From positions 99,181-163,180 of the forward strand of contig BBDJ01000009.1 in the NCBI GenBank assembly GCA_001312325.1: 64,000 nucleotides of DNA. The letters run 5' to 3'. Numbering within the stretch: the first letter of the stretch is position 1; each line of letters opens with the position of its first letter. This stretch comes from Lysinibacillus pakistanensis. Its GTDB lineage: Bacteria; Bacillota; Bacilli; Bacillales_A; Planococcaceae. The translations under genes and the position numbers were made by a program. The notes under the pieces were generated by a model, which saw nothing but the letters and a program-made list of their open reading frames with translations, was not told where the DNA came from and did no database searches. This document shows positions 38,523 to 48,450 of the stretch, in pieces.

Positions 38523-40164
38523 TTAATTATTGCTATCCTTCACTAGCTTTTGAAATTCTTCTTCTATTAGCTCAACATCAAGACGTTCAAACAATGGTGC
38601 CACTTCGCTAATGGATGCTGGAAGCTCTACCTGCTCATGCCACATTAGCTCATGTATGCCTACCATTTTTCTTACCTTTTCAGCCGAAAACGGTAAAAAT
38701 GGATGTAGTAGCTGCCCAAGATTCGCAATCATATAGACACATGTTGCCAGTGTTTGATTGCCTGCTTCTACATTCTCTTTCACCTGAAGCCATGGCTGTT
38801 GCTCATCAAAATAGCGATTGGCTGCACGAATATATTCGAAAATAGCTTCTAAAGCTTGTTTGAAATGCCCAGCCTCAATAAGATTCTCCACCACATTAAA
38901 CAATTGAATCGTGTGCTTACGCATGTTACCATCTATCTCAGCTTGTGGCACCTGTCCTTCAAAGGATTTTTCAATAAACTTCAATGTACGATTAACAAAA
39001 TTGCCATATGCCCCAAGTAACTCCCCATTATGGCTATAAATAAATTCTCGCCAGGAGAAATCTGTATCACGATTTTCTGGCGCATTCATTGTTAAAAAAA
39101 ATAACGAATCGAGTCCGCATCATATCGACTTAAAATATATGGCACCCATACCGCCCAATTTTGACTGGTTGATAATTTTCGCTTTTCTAGTGTCAAATAT
39201 TCGTTCGATACAATATGTGTTGGTAATGCCTTTGCCCCTATTCCCATTAAAATGGCTGGCCAAATAACGGTATGGAATGGAATATTATCCTTACCATGTA
39301 CATAATACGAAATTGTCTCTTCATTCCATAAATCCTCAATAGCTATTTGATGCTGCTTTGCCCATTCGATGCTTGCAGTTAAATAACCTGCAACCGCTTC
39401 AATCCATACATATATTTTTTTTACCTTCAAAGCCTGGAACCGGAACATCAATACCATTTGGTAAATCTCTCGTTACTGCACGGTCTGGTACTCCTTCTGC
39501 CAAGTAGCGCTCTGTTAATCCCAGTGCATTATCACGCCAGCGTTTTTCGATCTTTGCTTGTGCTAGATATGTGTCCAATCTTCCTTGAAATTGACTAAAG
39601 GCAAAATAAAAATGCTCCGTTTCTCTAATAATTGGCTCATTGCCGCAAATTTTACAGCGTTTATCGATTAAATCGAGTGGATCTAAAATTGTGGAACAAT
39701 TATCGCACTGATCACCACGTGCCTTTGCACCACAGTTTGGACAAACTCCCTCTACAAACCGGTCCGGTAAAAACTGGTTATCTGTTTCACAATAAGCCTG
39801 CTCAATTTTCTTTTTATATAAAAAATTATTCGCAAGTAGTTGTAAAAAAAATAGCCTGTACAGAGTCATGATGATGCTTTGCATCTGTACGGGTATACAA
39901 ATCATAGGTAAATCCTAAATCATTAAAGCATCGAGTAAACTCCTCATGATAATGATTAGCAATAGCCTCAGTAGTTGTGTTCTCTTGTGCGGCGCGAATA
40001 GAGATTGGTGTGCCATTACAATCACTTCCTGACACATATAAAACCCTTTCCCCCTTTTGTCGGTAATATCTAGCCAAAATATCACCTGGTAATAATGCAG
40101 CAACATGCCCTAAATGCAAAGAACCATTTGCATATGGCCAAGCGCCTCCAATAACAATTGTCAT
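38523..40164 (-). CDS. metG: Methionyl-tRNA synthetase, MetG1 type (three frameshifts)
   Basis: About 546 residues. The class I HIGH motif appears as NGSLHLGH near the N-terminus, and KMSKS as KRKLSTS. Zinc-binding [16 protein letters not shown] and CKICG lie in the connective-peptide insertion, as in MetG1 enzymes. A C-terminal anticodon-binding domain follows ([20 protein letters not shown]), without the tRNA-binding appendage. Breaks lie at A/T runs near 39843, 39415 and 39097. It is preceded by a methionine T-box. The product charges tRNA-Met; whether it is the sole MetRS or a second copy cannot be judged here. Confidence 0.92.
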
Positions 40165-40205
40165 TCTAATTGCTCCCCTCGCTGCTGAATGAAGATAAAA
40201 ATGGA

Positions 40206-40495
40206 TAAAAAAATCGCCCTAATCAAAACTGATTAGGACGAGTATACCCGTGTTACCACCTATATTTACAAATAGCTCACACTATTTGCCTCTATCAGTA
40301 CGTCTATCTATGAGAGATACTGTTGCTGTTGTAACGAGTGCCTATCTCGTCGTAATCTACTTGCATAATGCTTTCGGTACGAGGCTCAAAGGTCATTTTC
40401 AAAAGGGTTCATTTACCTCATTTCCACCAACAGAGGCTCTCTATAAAATGGTGATCCAATTTACTTTTCCTTCTCAACGCTTTTTCTATTAGGTT
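40206..40495 (-). promoter_or_regulatory. T-box leader, methionine specifier
   Basis: On the minus strand AGAGAGCCTCTGTTGGTGGA is followed by the specifier loop GAAAATGACCTTTGAGC; ATG at 40396-40394 is the specifier. The core AGGTGGTAACACGGGT lies near 40245-40260 and the terminator CCTAATCA/TGATTAGG with seven T at 40210-40240. The Met specifier matches metG downstream. Confidence 0.92.
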
Positions 40496-40501
40496 GGCAC
40501 C

Positions 40502-40530
40502 ATTTTACGCTTTCTTCGCCTGAAATGCAA
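40502..40530 (-). promoter_or_regulatory. Sigma-A promoter of the metG T-box transcript
   Basis: Minus strand TTGCAT (40530-40525), 17-base spacer, TAAAAT (40507-40502). Confidence 0.65.
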
Positions 40531-40618
40531 TCTTTGTCGATAAATGATTAAAATGCTCTCGGTAAATCGTATGTTTTTCTCGATAAGATAAAAATATTGG
40601 GCGATAAAAAATTAATGC

Positions 40619-41264
40619 TTAAGCCAATTGAACTTGTAATAAATCTTTTAGGTCATCAATGACAATATCCGCCCTTTGTAGCTCTGTTTCCTGTGCGAAA
40701 TCAAAACGTACCCCGATTGAGAGAAGCTGATTATCATGCAGCCTGAATATCAGAAGAACGATCACCGATAACGGCTCCTTGCTGAATGCCATTTTCTACA
40801 ATCACTTTTCTTACTAAATCTGATTTATGACCACTTGCAATAGACTGAATGCTGTATGTACCTTTGATAAAACGCTCCAATTGATAGGTATCCACTATTG
40901 CTTGTAAGTACTCCTTCTGTCCATTGCTGGCAATGTATAGCTTATAGTGCTCTGCCAAAGCAGCAAGTGTTTGCTCTGCATTTGGATATAATGCGCCCTT
41001 ACCATTCCGTATTTGCTCAATCAACTTAACATGAAATAATGAATTGCTCTCTTCACGTATTGCTAAAGAGTGCATTGGACATAGTGTTTCCCAAACAACA
41101 GGTAGTGGCACTCCCATAATTTCTCGATATTTTTCGATTGGTGTATCCTCCTGCCAAAGTCCCTTATCTCGTAGCACATCAAACGTGGCAGCAAGTGCAG
41201 GCTCTAAAATTAGATTGGTTTGAAATAAGGTTCCATCCATATCAAAAATAATAGCTTTTGTCAT
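40619..41264 (-). CDS. HAD-superfamily phosphatase (frameshifted)
   Basis: About 215 residues. Motif I IIFDMDGTLFQTN, motif II LYIASNGQKEYLQ, Lys in ASGHKSDLVRKV and motif IV VIGDRSSDIQAA define a phosphoglycolate-phosphatase-like HAD hydrolase with an alpha-helical cap. The frame breaks near 40738 without a homopolymer; two missing bases would restore AAHDNQLLSIGVRFDFAQET and an end at 40619. It removes phosphate from small metabolites; substrate unknown. It lies just upstream of the metG T-box but on a separate transcript. Confidence 0.85.
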
Positions 41265-41338
41265 AAAGCCACCCCCTATACTATTATGAACGTTTTCTCC
41301 TCTTATATTGTTTCGCTTTAATATTATACATAAATATA

Positions 41339-41373
41339 ATCCCCCTCTAGTTCCCTAAATACTAAAGGAGGAT
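41339..41373 (-). terminator. Terminator after the anti-sigma gene
   Basis: Minus-strand arms ATCCTCCTTTAGT and ACTAGAGGGGGAT with ATTATATTTATG after the stem. Confidence 0.5.
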
Positions 41374-41381
41374 CATTTTTT

Positions 41382-42381
41382 TTAAGGCTCTAGGGGTACG
41401 ATTATTTCTAATTCTTCTATTTCTTGCCAATAACCTTGCTCATTCGTCTTACCAGGTTTAAGTGTAAATGATTTCGGCATTTTCTCCATAGGTGGTAGCA
41501 CTAGAATAATATGATGTCCATAATCCTTGGTTGCCCCCATTTGCATATTCGCCCTATTGTATAGCTTCCCTTCACTATCTGTAACCTCAAACTCAAAAAA
41601 ATGGCCATTGATCATTTCTATTTAACTCTTTGGGATAATCTACTAGGATATCTATACGTGTCGATAGTGGTGTAAATGATACCTTTGCAACATTTAATTT
41701 ATATAAACCATCGTTAGTACTAGATTTTACTTTTGGATAGTAGCTAATAACTTCTTCCATTAACTTTTCAAGTGTAAAGTCCACATGCCAATTACCTTTG
41801 TAGCCAAATAAATTGCTGCCATCTAATGCAACTTCAATTTTATTCCCATATATATCTGTATTGGATAATGTTAATTCATGATGTTCAATAATTGTGTTCC
41901 TATCAATATCATCTTGACCTGTAGAACCCATAGCAACATCTATTGGCTCCCCATTGATAGTTAACGTATTAGTTCCTACAACCTCTTCTTCTAAAGAAAC
42001 ACCATTCCGCCCTGTATATGCGACTGTAACTAGTAATCTATTCCCATCATATACCGCTTCTTTAACAGACATTGTAAGGCCCCCGTGCGTATCCTCTTTA
42101 CCTATTTTTGTCATCAATTGTTCTTGTTCAATCTTTTTAGCTGCAATATCCCCAAATTCAGCATAAATGATTCCTATATAAGGCACATTGGCTAATGCAG
42201 TCGCAATTGCGGGAGAGAAAAATCCCGAACCTAGTAGTGTTATACACAATCCACAGGCAACAAGGAGAGGTTTTAAAATTCTACTTTTCAGCTTCTTCCT
42301 TTTTGCTGCTCTTATTGCCGCCTGCTCTCTCATCATCAATTGATCAAGTGGAATATCGATACGATTAATTTCCTTACTCAT
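41382..42381 (-). CDS. DUF4179-type transmembrane anti-sigma factor (frameshifted)
   Basis: About 333 residues. A short cytoplasmic N-terminus (IDIPLDQLMMREQAAIRAAK) is followed by one transmembrane helix (PLLVACGLCITLLGSGFFSP) and an extracellular domain with the DUF4179 pattern (GLTMSVKEAVYDGNRLLVTV; LNVAKVSFTPLSTRIDILVD). Seven A near 41596 break the frame; corrected it reads WPFFEFEVTDSEGK. It overlaps the ECF sigma gene by eight bases. It should hold the sigma factor at the membrane until an envelope signal arrives; the signal is unknown. Confidence 0.82.
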
Positions 42382-42907
42382 ACAAGTAACCCTCCCTTAA
42401 GACTGGTTTTAATTCTTTCTTAGCCCTGTTAATATAGGATTTCACTGTTCCTTCGGGACATCCCAGCATTTTTGCAATCTCTTTGACAGTGAAATCATGA
42501 TAAAAGCGTAGCGACATAATTGTTTTATATTTGGCATCTAAAGTATCAATAGCCTCTTTTACATCTAATGAATATGCGATATTTTCCATACTTTGATTTC
42601 CAGCTATCTCTGCAAAAAACGCCTCATCTCCGGAAGTAAATTTTCTTGCATCTTTTCTAATAAAATCAATAGATTTATAAACAACAATCTTCATTATCCA
42701 CCCTGGAAAACTATTTGGGTTCTTTAAAGTTTTCATTGTTGTATAGGCTTTATAAATAGACTCTTGATAAATATCAAGCGCATCCTGCTCATTTCGAACA
42801 TACGAGTAGGCAGTACGATATAATTTCTCACGCATGAAAGCAAGCAACTGCTCAAATGCTTCATCATTCCCCCTTTTTGCGCTCTTAACCAATTTTTCTA
42901 TATCCAC
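42374..42907 (-). CDS. ECF-type RNA polymerase sigma factor
   Basis: An intact 177-residue sigma-70 family protein with region 2 (LYRTAYSYVRNEQDALDIYQ, ESIYKAYTTM) and region 4 (IMSLRFYHDFTVKEIAKMLG, CPEGTVKSYINRAKKELKP). This is the SigV/SigW size class. It directs transcription of an envelope-stress regulon. The coupled downstream gene is its probable anti-sigma factor. Target promoters cannot be deduced here. Confidence 0.9.
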   Translation of the reverse strand: MDIEKLVKSAKRGNDEAFEQLLAFMREKLYRTAYSYVRNEQDALDIYQESIYKAYTTMKTLKNPNSFPGWIMKIVVYKSIDFIRKDARKFTSGDEAFFAEIAGNQSMENIAYSLDVKEAIDTLDAKYKTIMSLRFYHDFTVKEIAKMLGCPEGTVKSYINRAKKELKPVLREGYLYE

Positions 42908-43003
42908 CTAATCTCCTCCTTCTGGCTATACTTTAAAGTCGTTTAAGGAAGGGAAAACGTTGCAAAAAAAATAGATGCCCTCTTCTTACAGAAGGACATC
43001 CAT

Positions 43004-43427
43004 TTAATCAAAAAATTCCATATGCAGCTTTTCCATCTTATAGTAGTTCAACCGATCCTGTAATGTTCCTGTATGAAATTCGAATTTATGACCGTCTGGA
43101 TCTATGAAATAAATTGACTTTTTGTCTCTGACATCTCGTTCTCTTCCCTGTAAAATATTCACGTGATTGTTGACAAGCTTTTCATACATTTTTTTCAAAA
43201 TCAGCCTCATCAATAGTGAAGGCTATATGTGTATAGGATTGATGTATTTCCCGACGTGGTATATCTTTTTCTACATTCAGAGCAAGCCATAGCCCATTTA
43301 AATCAAAATAGGCAGTGCTTTTTCCTTTAACTAATAACTTAGCATCGAAAATAGTTTCATAGAACGCGATTGATTGTTCTAAATTCGACACAGAAAATAA
43401 TAAGTGATTAATACCCTGTATATTCAT
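43004..43427 (-). CDS. fosB: Metallothiol transferase FosB (frameshifted)
   Basis: About 141 residues. [57 protein letters not shown] and [16 protein letters not shown] follow FosB of Bacillus closely. Metal ligands are visible: His in INHLLF, His in YTHIAF and Glu in KFEFH. FosB adds bacillithiol to fosfomycin and opens its epoxide, giving resistance. Seven T near 43190 break the frame; repaired it reads DFEKNVYEKL. Chromosomal copies are common in Bacillales, so intrinsic rather than acquired resistance is likely. Confidence 0.93.
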
Positions 43428-43518
43428 ATCTTAACCGCCCCTCCATGGTTAACAAAAAGTTTTGCACAATGGCAAATATGTACGATACTCTCCTCATCAG
43501 TTGTATGCAGTTTTCTTT

Positions 43519-43692
43519 CTAAGCCTTTGCTATCACCTTACCTGCTTCAGCATCTATAACCGGAAAACATACTTTGCACCCTTCGAATCAAAAAGCCTTT
43601 TGCCAGCAGTGACTTTTTTTTGCGCGTCCAAATAATACTGTACCAATAATGGTAATGATGACTGTTCCTCGAATCCATTTCTTCTTACCCAA
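43519..43692 (-). CDS. Small membrane protein with TTG start (tentative, frameshifted)
   Basis: A TTG at 43692 sits eight bases behind GGAGG and opens LGKKKWIRGTVIITIIGTVLFGRA, a basic start with one transmembrane helix. A run of eight A near 43618 and a missing base near 43559 interrupt it. Repaired, it reads GKRLFDSKGAKYVFPVIDAE and AGKVIAKA, about 57 residues. The conserved-looking tail argues for a real gene, but I do not recognise the family. It lies between rsgA and fosB. Confidence 0.45.
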
Positions 43693-43754
43693 CCTTATTC
43701 CCTCCTAAAAAGCAGAACACAGATACCCCAAAAACTATCTGTGTTCCTCAAAAC

Positions 43755-44829
43755 TCATTTCTTTTTTCCCTTTTTTAATCCCTTCGCAATTTGCTTCCAT
43801 TTTCGTTGCTCATTAAGCCTTGCCTGTGTATTTGTCTTGCGCTCTATAAAGGCCAGCTCCTTTTGCAATTTAAAGTAGCTTTGAAGTCGAGATTCCTCAA
43901 GCTCCCCATCTGCTATTGCCTGCTGTACAGCACAATGTGGCTCCTTTTGATGTGTACAATCTCGATAATGACAAACCGCTGAAAGCTGTTCTATGTCCTG
44001 AAAACTAGAAGCAAGACTATCTCCTTGATCCCATAATTGAAGTTCACGCATTCCTGGCGTATCAATTAAACACCCACCTTCAGGTAGTACCACTAACTCG
44101 CGATGTGTTGTCGTATGGCGCCCTTTAGCATCATCCTCACGAATGTCAGATACTTTCATGAGCTCTTCGCCACTCAGCATATTTGTCAGTGTAGATTTTC
44201 CTGCACCTGAAGAACCAAGCAATGCTCCTGTCACACCATCTGTAAATAATGCACGAATATCCATTAACCCTTCACCTGAATAGGCACTTGTTACAAAAAT
44301 ATCTACTCCAAACGCTACAGATTCAACATCTCTTACCTTATCTGAAACATTAGCACATAAATCAGCCTTTGTTAGTACAATAATCGGTTTTGCCCCTGAA
44401 TCCCAAGCTGCTATTAAATAGCGCTCTAAACGTCGAATATTAAAATCTGCATTTAAGCTCATAACAAGCAGCACAATATCTACATTGGATGCTACAATCT
44501 GTTCCTGTATTTCCTGCCCCGCCACCTTGCGTGAAAAAACTGATTTTCGTTTAAATAGTTGATGAATAATAGCCTTTTCTTCACCAGGCATTTTTTTCTA
44601 CTAGTACCCAATCGCCCACTGCTGGAAAGTCCTCGCGTGCTAATGAGGTATAAGCAAAATGCCCTGCAACTGTTGCTAGCCACTCACCTTCTTCTGCTAA
44701 TACACGATATGAATGCTTATGCTCTAATGTAACCCTTGCTGGTACACAATTCACTAGCTTAGTCTGCTTCTTATATTCAATCATTTGCTCTTCAAAGTAT
44801 GTGTTAAAACCTAATGCTGTTAAATTCAA
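43755..44829 (-). CDS. rsgA: Ribosome small-subunit GTPase RsgA (frameshifted)
   Basis: About 358 residues. An N-terminal OB fold (NCVPARVTLEHKHSYRVLAE) precedes a circularly permuted GTPase with G4 VLTKADLC before G1 GSSGAGKSTLTNML and G3 DTPGMREL. A C-terminal zinc finger (AVCHYRDCTHQKEPHCAV) follows. RsgA checks late maturation of the 30S subunit. Seven T near 44592 break the frame; repaired it reads VEKMPGEEKAI. The start is TTG at 44829 behind AGGAGG. Repeat copy F lies 26 bases upstream. Confidence 0.92.
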
Positions 44830-44855
44830 TTTAGTTTCCTCCTAAAAGTGCATAT

Positions 44856-44931
44856 CAATTTCACCTTGGCATAATTACTTCCGGATTTTGAAAATCCATG
44901 ACATCCGCAGAATGAAGATAAAAAAAACCTT
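44856..44931 (+). repeat. Composite leader repeat, copy F (short form)
   Basis: CAATTTCACC...GGCATAATT palindrome, a perfect GGATTTT/AAAATCC hairpin, GACATCCGC, then GAATGAAGATAAA. Internal parts of the full element are deleted. It lies 26 bases before the rsgA TTG. Confidence 0.75.
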
Positions 44932-44935
44932 GTAT

Positions 44936-44971
44936 CTGCGCAATTCGGCAGTTACAAGGTTTCACAGGCAC
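44936..44971 (-). terminator. Terminator after the 24-residue micro-ORF
   Basis: Arms AACCTTGTA and TACAAGGTT around a loop; on the minus strand followed by seven T. It precedes repeat copy F and rsgA and ends a short separate transcript. Confidence 0.75.
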
Positions 44972-45009
44972 GTTTAAGAGAATACACAAATCGAACTAAT
45001 GAACTTAAG

Positions 45010-45084
45010 TCAAATTGTATATTTTAGGCGTGTGAAATTGAACAAACCGAATTGCAGTTCGCTAAAAATAGATCTATTCATCAT
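45010..45084 (-). CDS. 24-residue micro-ORF with its own terminator
   Basis: Reads MMNRSIFSELQFGLFNFTRL then KYTI, stop. AGGTGATG lies seven bases before the first ATG. A strong terminator follows within 40 bases. Like the 20-residue ORF at 11197-11259 it begins with two ATG codons behind an AGGTGA-type site. I do not recognise it; it may be a small peptide or leader, or chance. Confidence 0.4.
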   Translation of the reverse strand: MMNRSIFSELQFGLFNFTRLKYTI

Positions 45085-45222
45085 GTCACATCACCTACTT
45101 CCAATTATTTGTTTTTAATATAGCGAAATCTTCCGAAAATGTCAAATGCAATCTAATAAGCATGTATCCCCTTGCTTCTTGCATACAATGAACAAACCAC
45201 TATTAACAAAGGAGATGTTGAA

Positions 45223-46308
45223 TTGCCAAAAATCATTTCTATCAGTACATACCAACCACCGTACACATTACGGCAAACAAATGCAGAGGAATTAACGAAG
45301 GAACTTTTTCACACAAAAATCCCAAAATTAGAAAGATATTTAAAAGTATTTGAGAATGGTGGTATTGCAACTCGTCATTTTTGTGTACCGCCAGAATGGC
45401 ATCGTATTGATCATTCCTTTGAAGAACGCAACGATTTATATATTAAGCTAGCAACACAATACAGTGTGGCTGTTATTCAAGCATGCTTACAAAATGAGAA
45501 ATTTTTAAAAATACCCATTTCGCCAAAGGACATTGATGCCATCATTTTCGTAAGTAGTACTGGCATTTCAACACCAAGTATTGATGCACGAGTGATGAAT
45601 CAACTTCCGTTTTCAGACAAAGTTAAACGTATACCACTTTGGGGACTGGGCTGTGCTGGTGGTGCTGCTGGTATTAGTAGGGCTTATGATTTTTGTCTTG
45701 CCCATCCAGAAGCAAAAGTTCTTGTTGTTTGTGTGGAGCTTTGCAGTTTAACCTTCCAGCCAAATGACTTTTCAAAAAGTAATTTAGTCGGTGCCTCTCT
45801 TTTTGCAGATGGTGTAGCTTGTATCCTTGTCTGTGGAGAGGAAGCGAAAATTGAGACAAGAATACCAACACCGGCTATCATAGCAACCGGCTCCAAATGG
45901 ATGCCAGATTCAGAGAATGTAATGGGTTGGGATATTAAAAACAATGGCCTACATGTTGTTTTTCAAAAAAAGTATCCCCGCTATAATCACTAATTGGCTT
46001 GGCCCATTCATTGAGCAATTTTTAATGGAGCAGGAATTATATACTGAACAGCTTCATCACTTCATTGCACATCCTGGCGGTAAAAAGGTTTTAAAGGCTT
46101 ATGAAGATACGCTTTATTTAGCACCCCAAAAAAAACGACATTTCTCGGGAAATATTAAAAAAATCATGGAAATATGTCATCTCCTACGGTGCTATATGTA
46201 TTAGAGCAATTTATGTTAAATGAAGGACAAGTGGAGGATACTGGTTTGCTCGTCGCTCTCGGCCCTGGCTTCTGTGCTGAAGCTGTATTACTCAAATGGA
46301 GGGAGTAG
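45223..46308 (+). CDS. bpsA: Type III polyketide synthase (frameshifted)
   Basis: About 360 residues. The start is TTG at 45223 behind GGAG. Catalytic triad of the chalcone-synthase fold: Cys in WGLGCAGGAAGISRAY, His in FIAHPGGKKVL, Asn in KNHGNMSSPTVLYVLEQF; the end GLLVALGPGFCAEAVLLKW contains the GFGPG-type loop. Breaks lie at A runs near 45966, 46133 and 46158. The B. subtilis homologue BpsA makes alkylpyrones from fatty acyl-CoA and malonyl-CoA. The next gene, two bases on, encodes the partner methyltransferase. Confidence 0.88.
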
Positions 46309-46309
46309 C

Positions 46310-46852
46310 ATGATCTTCTATATTATACTGATTATCGTGATTCTACAAAGATTGACAGAGATTTTTATTGCCAAGCGCAATGAAAAATGGATGCTGTCTC
46401 AAGGTGCATACGAAGTCGGTGCATCTCATTATCCCTATATGGTTACAATGCACATCAGTTTTTTTCTTATTTTTAATAGTAGAAGTCGTTACTAATAATA
46501 GTGGTATATTGCCCTTATTCCCGTTATTTTTCTTATTATTTATTGCTGTGCAGGCATTACGCATTTGGTGTATTCGTTCATTAGGCACTTTTTGGAACAC
46601 AAAAATTCTCATTCTCCCTGATGCTCAAGTTGTACGCAAAGGCCCTATACATTTATGCGTCATCCAAATTATGCAGTCGTTTGCTTAGAGATTCTGCTAC
46701 TACCTATTATGTTTCAGGCCTATTTTACAGCATTTTGTTTTACACTTTTAAATGTAACTATGCTATCAGTACGCATTCCCATTGAAGAAAAAGCATTAAG
46801 GGATGCAACAAATTATAATCACGTTTTTGATAAGAAGATTTCGGAGCCCTAA
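46310..46852 (+). CDS. bpsB: Isoprenylcysteine-methyltransferase-like membrane protein, BpsB/YpbQ (frameshifted)
   Basis: About 180 residues, four to five transmembrane helices. LQRLTEIFIAKRNEKWMLSQ, GASHYPYMVTMHISFFLFLI and LGTFWNTKILILPDAQVVRK, then MRHPNYAVVCLEILLLPIMF, match the ICMT/YpbQ family; RHPNY is the usual substrate/AdoMet motif. In B. subtilis BpsB O-methylates alkylpyrones made by BpsA. Breaks lie at seven T near 46459 and a missing base near 46653. ATG at 46310 follows the synthase stop directly. Confidence 0.87.
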
Positions 46853-46865
46853 CCGAAATCTTCTT
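46832..46865. terminator. Bidirectional terminator between bpsB and the COG0523 gene
   Basis: Perfect arms AAGAAGATTTCGG and CCGAAATCTTCTT followed by T; overlaps the bpsB stop. Confidence 0.88.
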
Positions 46866-46869
46866 TTTT

Positions 46870-48063
46870 TTATTGCCATTCCCAATTAAAGGGATCCTTT
46901 AGATTTTTCCACGGTTTATTATACTCGTCCACTGTTAATAAACAAGCATCTAACTCTGCAATAATTGCCTCTTGATCTAAATCGATCCCAATAATCACAA
47001 GCTGTGTCATGCGATCTCCAAACTCATCATCCCAATCCTTCAGAACCTCAGGACTTTGAGAGAATACATCCTGTTGCTGCAACTTTGGTAAAGCAGCTAC
47101 CCAGTAGGAAACTGGCTCTATCTTTGCTGATGACCCCGCCTGTGACAGCAATAATGCTACATCCTGATGTCTAGCACTCCAAATAATTCCCTTTGCTCGT
47201 ACAATCGATTCTGGCATACGATCACACCACTCGACAAAACGCATTGGATGAAAAGGTCTTCTACGATTATAGGTGAAAGAAGAAATGCCATATTCCTCTG
47301 TCTCAGGTGTATGATTTTCATGACCAAGCTCCAATTCCTTAAGCCACCCAGCAGATGCTGACACCTTCTCAAAATCAAAGCGTCCTGTATTGAGAATTTC
47401 TGCTGGCTCTATCACACCATTCACTGTCCGAATTAGCTTAGCTTCAGGCTGTAAAGCACGTAAAATGCATTCTAATCTATCAAGCTCAATCTCTGATACC
47501 AAATCACATTTATTTAGAATAAGAACATCACAAAACTCAATTTGATCAATGAGCAAGTCCGCCACATCTCGTTCATCTAATTCACCCACTGCCTCCTTTC
47601 GCTCCAAAAGGCTTTCTCCTGACTGAAAATCATGCCAGAATCGATTCGCATCCACAACAGTCACCATCGTATCAAGCTGACAAAACTTCGTTAAATCGAT
47701 ACCTAGCTCCTCATCCAAATAGCTGAAAGTTTGAGCGACTGGTATGGGTTCACTGATTCCTGTAGATTCAATTAAAATATAATCAATATTGCCGAGCTTT
47801 GCGAGACGCTCAACCTCCTGCAATAAATCTTCACGCAATGTACAACATATACATCCATTGGATAGCTCTACAAACTTTTCCTCTGTACGTGAAATACCGC
47901 TTCCATTTGCGATTAATTCTGCATCAATATTGATTTCACTCATATCATTCACGATAACGGCTACTCGCATATTTTTTTCATTTTGCAATACATGATTCAT
48001 CATTGTCGTTTTTCCAGAACCTAAATATCCACTTAAAACAGTGACAGGGATTTTTTTTGTCAT
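46870..48063 (-). CDS. zigA: COG0523-family zinc metallochaperone GTPase
   Basis: An intact 397-residue protein. Walker A VLSGYLGSGKTTMMNHVL, the metal motif SNGCICCTLREDLL (C-x-C-C), ILIESTGISEPIPVAQTF and the NKCD guanine motif (LILNKCDLVSE) identify the G3E/COG0523 GTPases. The C-terminal CobW-C domain holds FHPMRFVEWCDRMPESIVRA. ZigA/YciC types are made under zinc starvation and supply zinc to client proteins. A Zur-type box 15 bases upstream supports this. The symbol zigA is a functional analogy. Confidence 0.88.
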   Translation of the reverse strand: MTKKIPVTVLSGYLGSGKTTMMNHVLQNEKNMRVAVIVNDMSEINIDAELIANGSGISRTEEKFVELSNGCICCTLREDLLQEVERLAKLGNIDYILIESTGISEPIPVAQTFSYLDEELGIDLTKFCQLDTMVTVVDANRFWHDFQSGESLLERKEAVGELDERDVADLLIDQIEFCDVLILNKCDLVSEIELDRLECILRALQPEAKLIRTVNGVIEPAEILNTGRFDFEKVSASAGWLKELELGHENHTPETEEYGISSFTYNRRRPFHPMRFVEWCDRMPESIVRAKGIIWSARHQDVALLLSQAGSSAKIEPVSYWVAALPKLQQQDVFSQSPEVLKDWDDEFGDRMTQLVIIGIDLDQEAIIAELDACLLTVDEYNKPWKNLKDPFNWEWQ

Positions 48064-48080
48064 TTATACAACTCCTTAAA

Positions 48081-48095
48081 TCGTAATCATTACTA
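48081..48095 (-). promoter_or_regulatory. Zur-type box before the COG0523 gene
   Basis: TCGTAATCATTACTA, one mismatch from the palindrome TCGTAATNATTACGA, 18 bases upstream of the ATG. Confidence 0.75.
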
Positions 48096-48188
48096 TTTAT
48101 AATTTGTAATTAAACCATAGCTAAACAAAAATTGCAATGCTAAAAATTCATTATTGACATAACTTCTAAAAAAATAATAATGTATAAA

Positions 48189-48203
48189 GCGTAATTATTA
48201 CGA
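48189..48203 (+). promoter_or_regulatory. Zur-type box before rpmG
   Basis: GCGTAATTATTACGA, flanked by AAA and TTT, 24 bases before the rpmG start. It is one mismatch from TCGTAATNATTACGA. Confidence 0.78.
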
Positions 48204-48226
48204 TTTAAAAAAAGGAGGTTAATTTT

Positions 48227-48376
48227 GTGCGTATACAAATAACATTAGCTTGTACCGAAACAGGTGATAAAAATTATATCACTACAAAAAATAAACGAAA
48301 TAATCCTGAAAGGTTGGAGCTTAGAAAATATTCACCTCGATTAAAAAGAGTGACATTACATCGAGAAACAAAATAA
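48227..48376 (+). CDS. rpmG: Zinc-independent ribosomal protein L33 (C-minus paralogue)
   Basis: A 49-residue protein: [39 protein letters not shown], ending HRETK. L33 proteins normally carry two C-x-x-C zinc pairs; here the second Cys of pair one is Thr/Gly (ACTETG) and pair two is replaced (KYSPRL), leaving a zinc-free form. Such paralogues replace the zinc-containing L33 when zinc is scarce, freeing zinc from ribosomes. GTG start behind AAAGGAGG, too short for automated detection. The Zur-type box at 48189 and the divergent COG0523 gene support zinc regulation. Confidence 0.92.
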   Translation: MRIQITLACTETGDKNYITTKNKRNNPERLELRKYSPRLKRVTLHRETK

Positions 48377-48397
48377 TATTCCCTAATAAATATAAAA

Positions 48398-48439
48398 GAC
48401 TGTTTCAAAAGTGATTATTTCCTTACTTTTGAAACAGTC
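48398..48439. terminator. Terminator between rpmG and the coiled-coil gene
   Basis: Perfect arms GACTGTTTCAAAAGT and ACTTTTGAAACAGTC. The T tract is on the minus strand (TTTTATATTT), so it mainly serves 48451-49244; rpmG may also end here. Confidence 0.75.
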
Positions 48440-48450
48440 AAACAAGCCTA

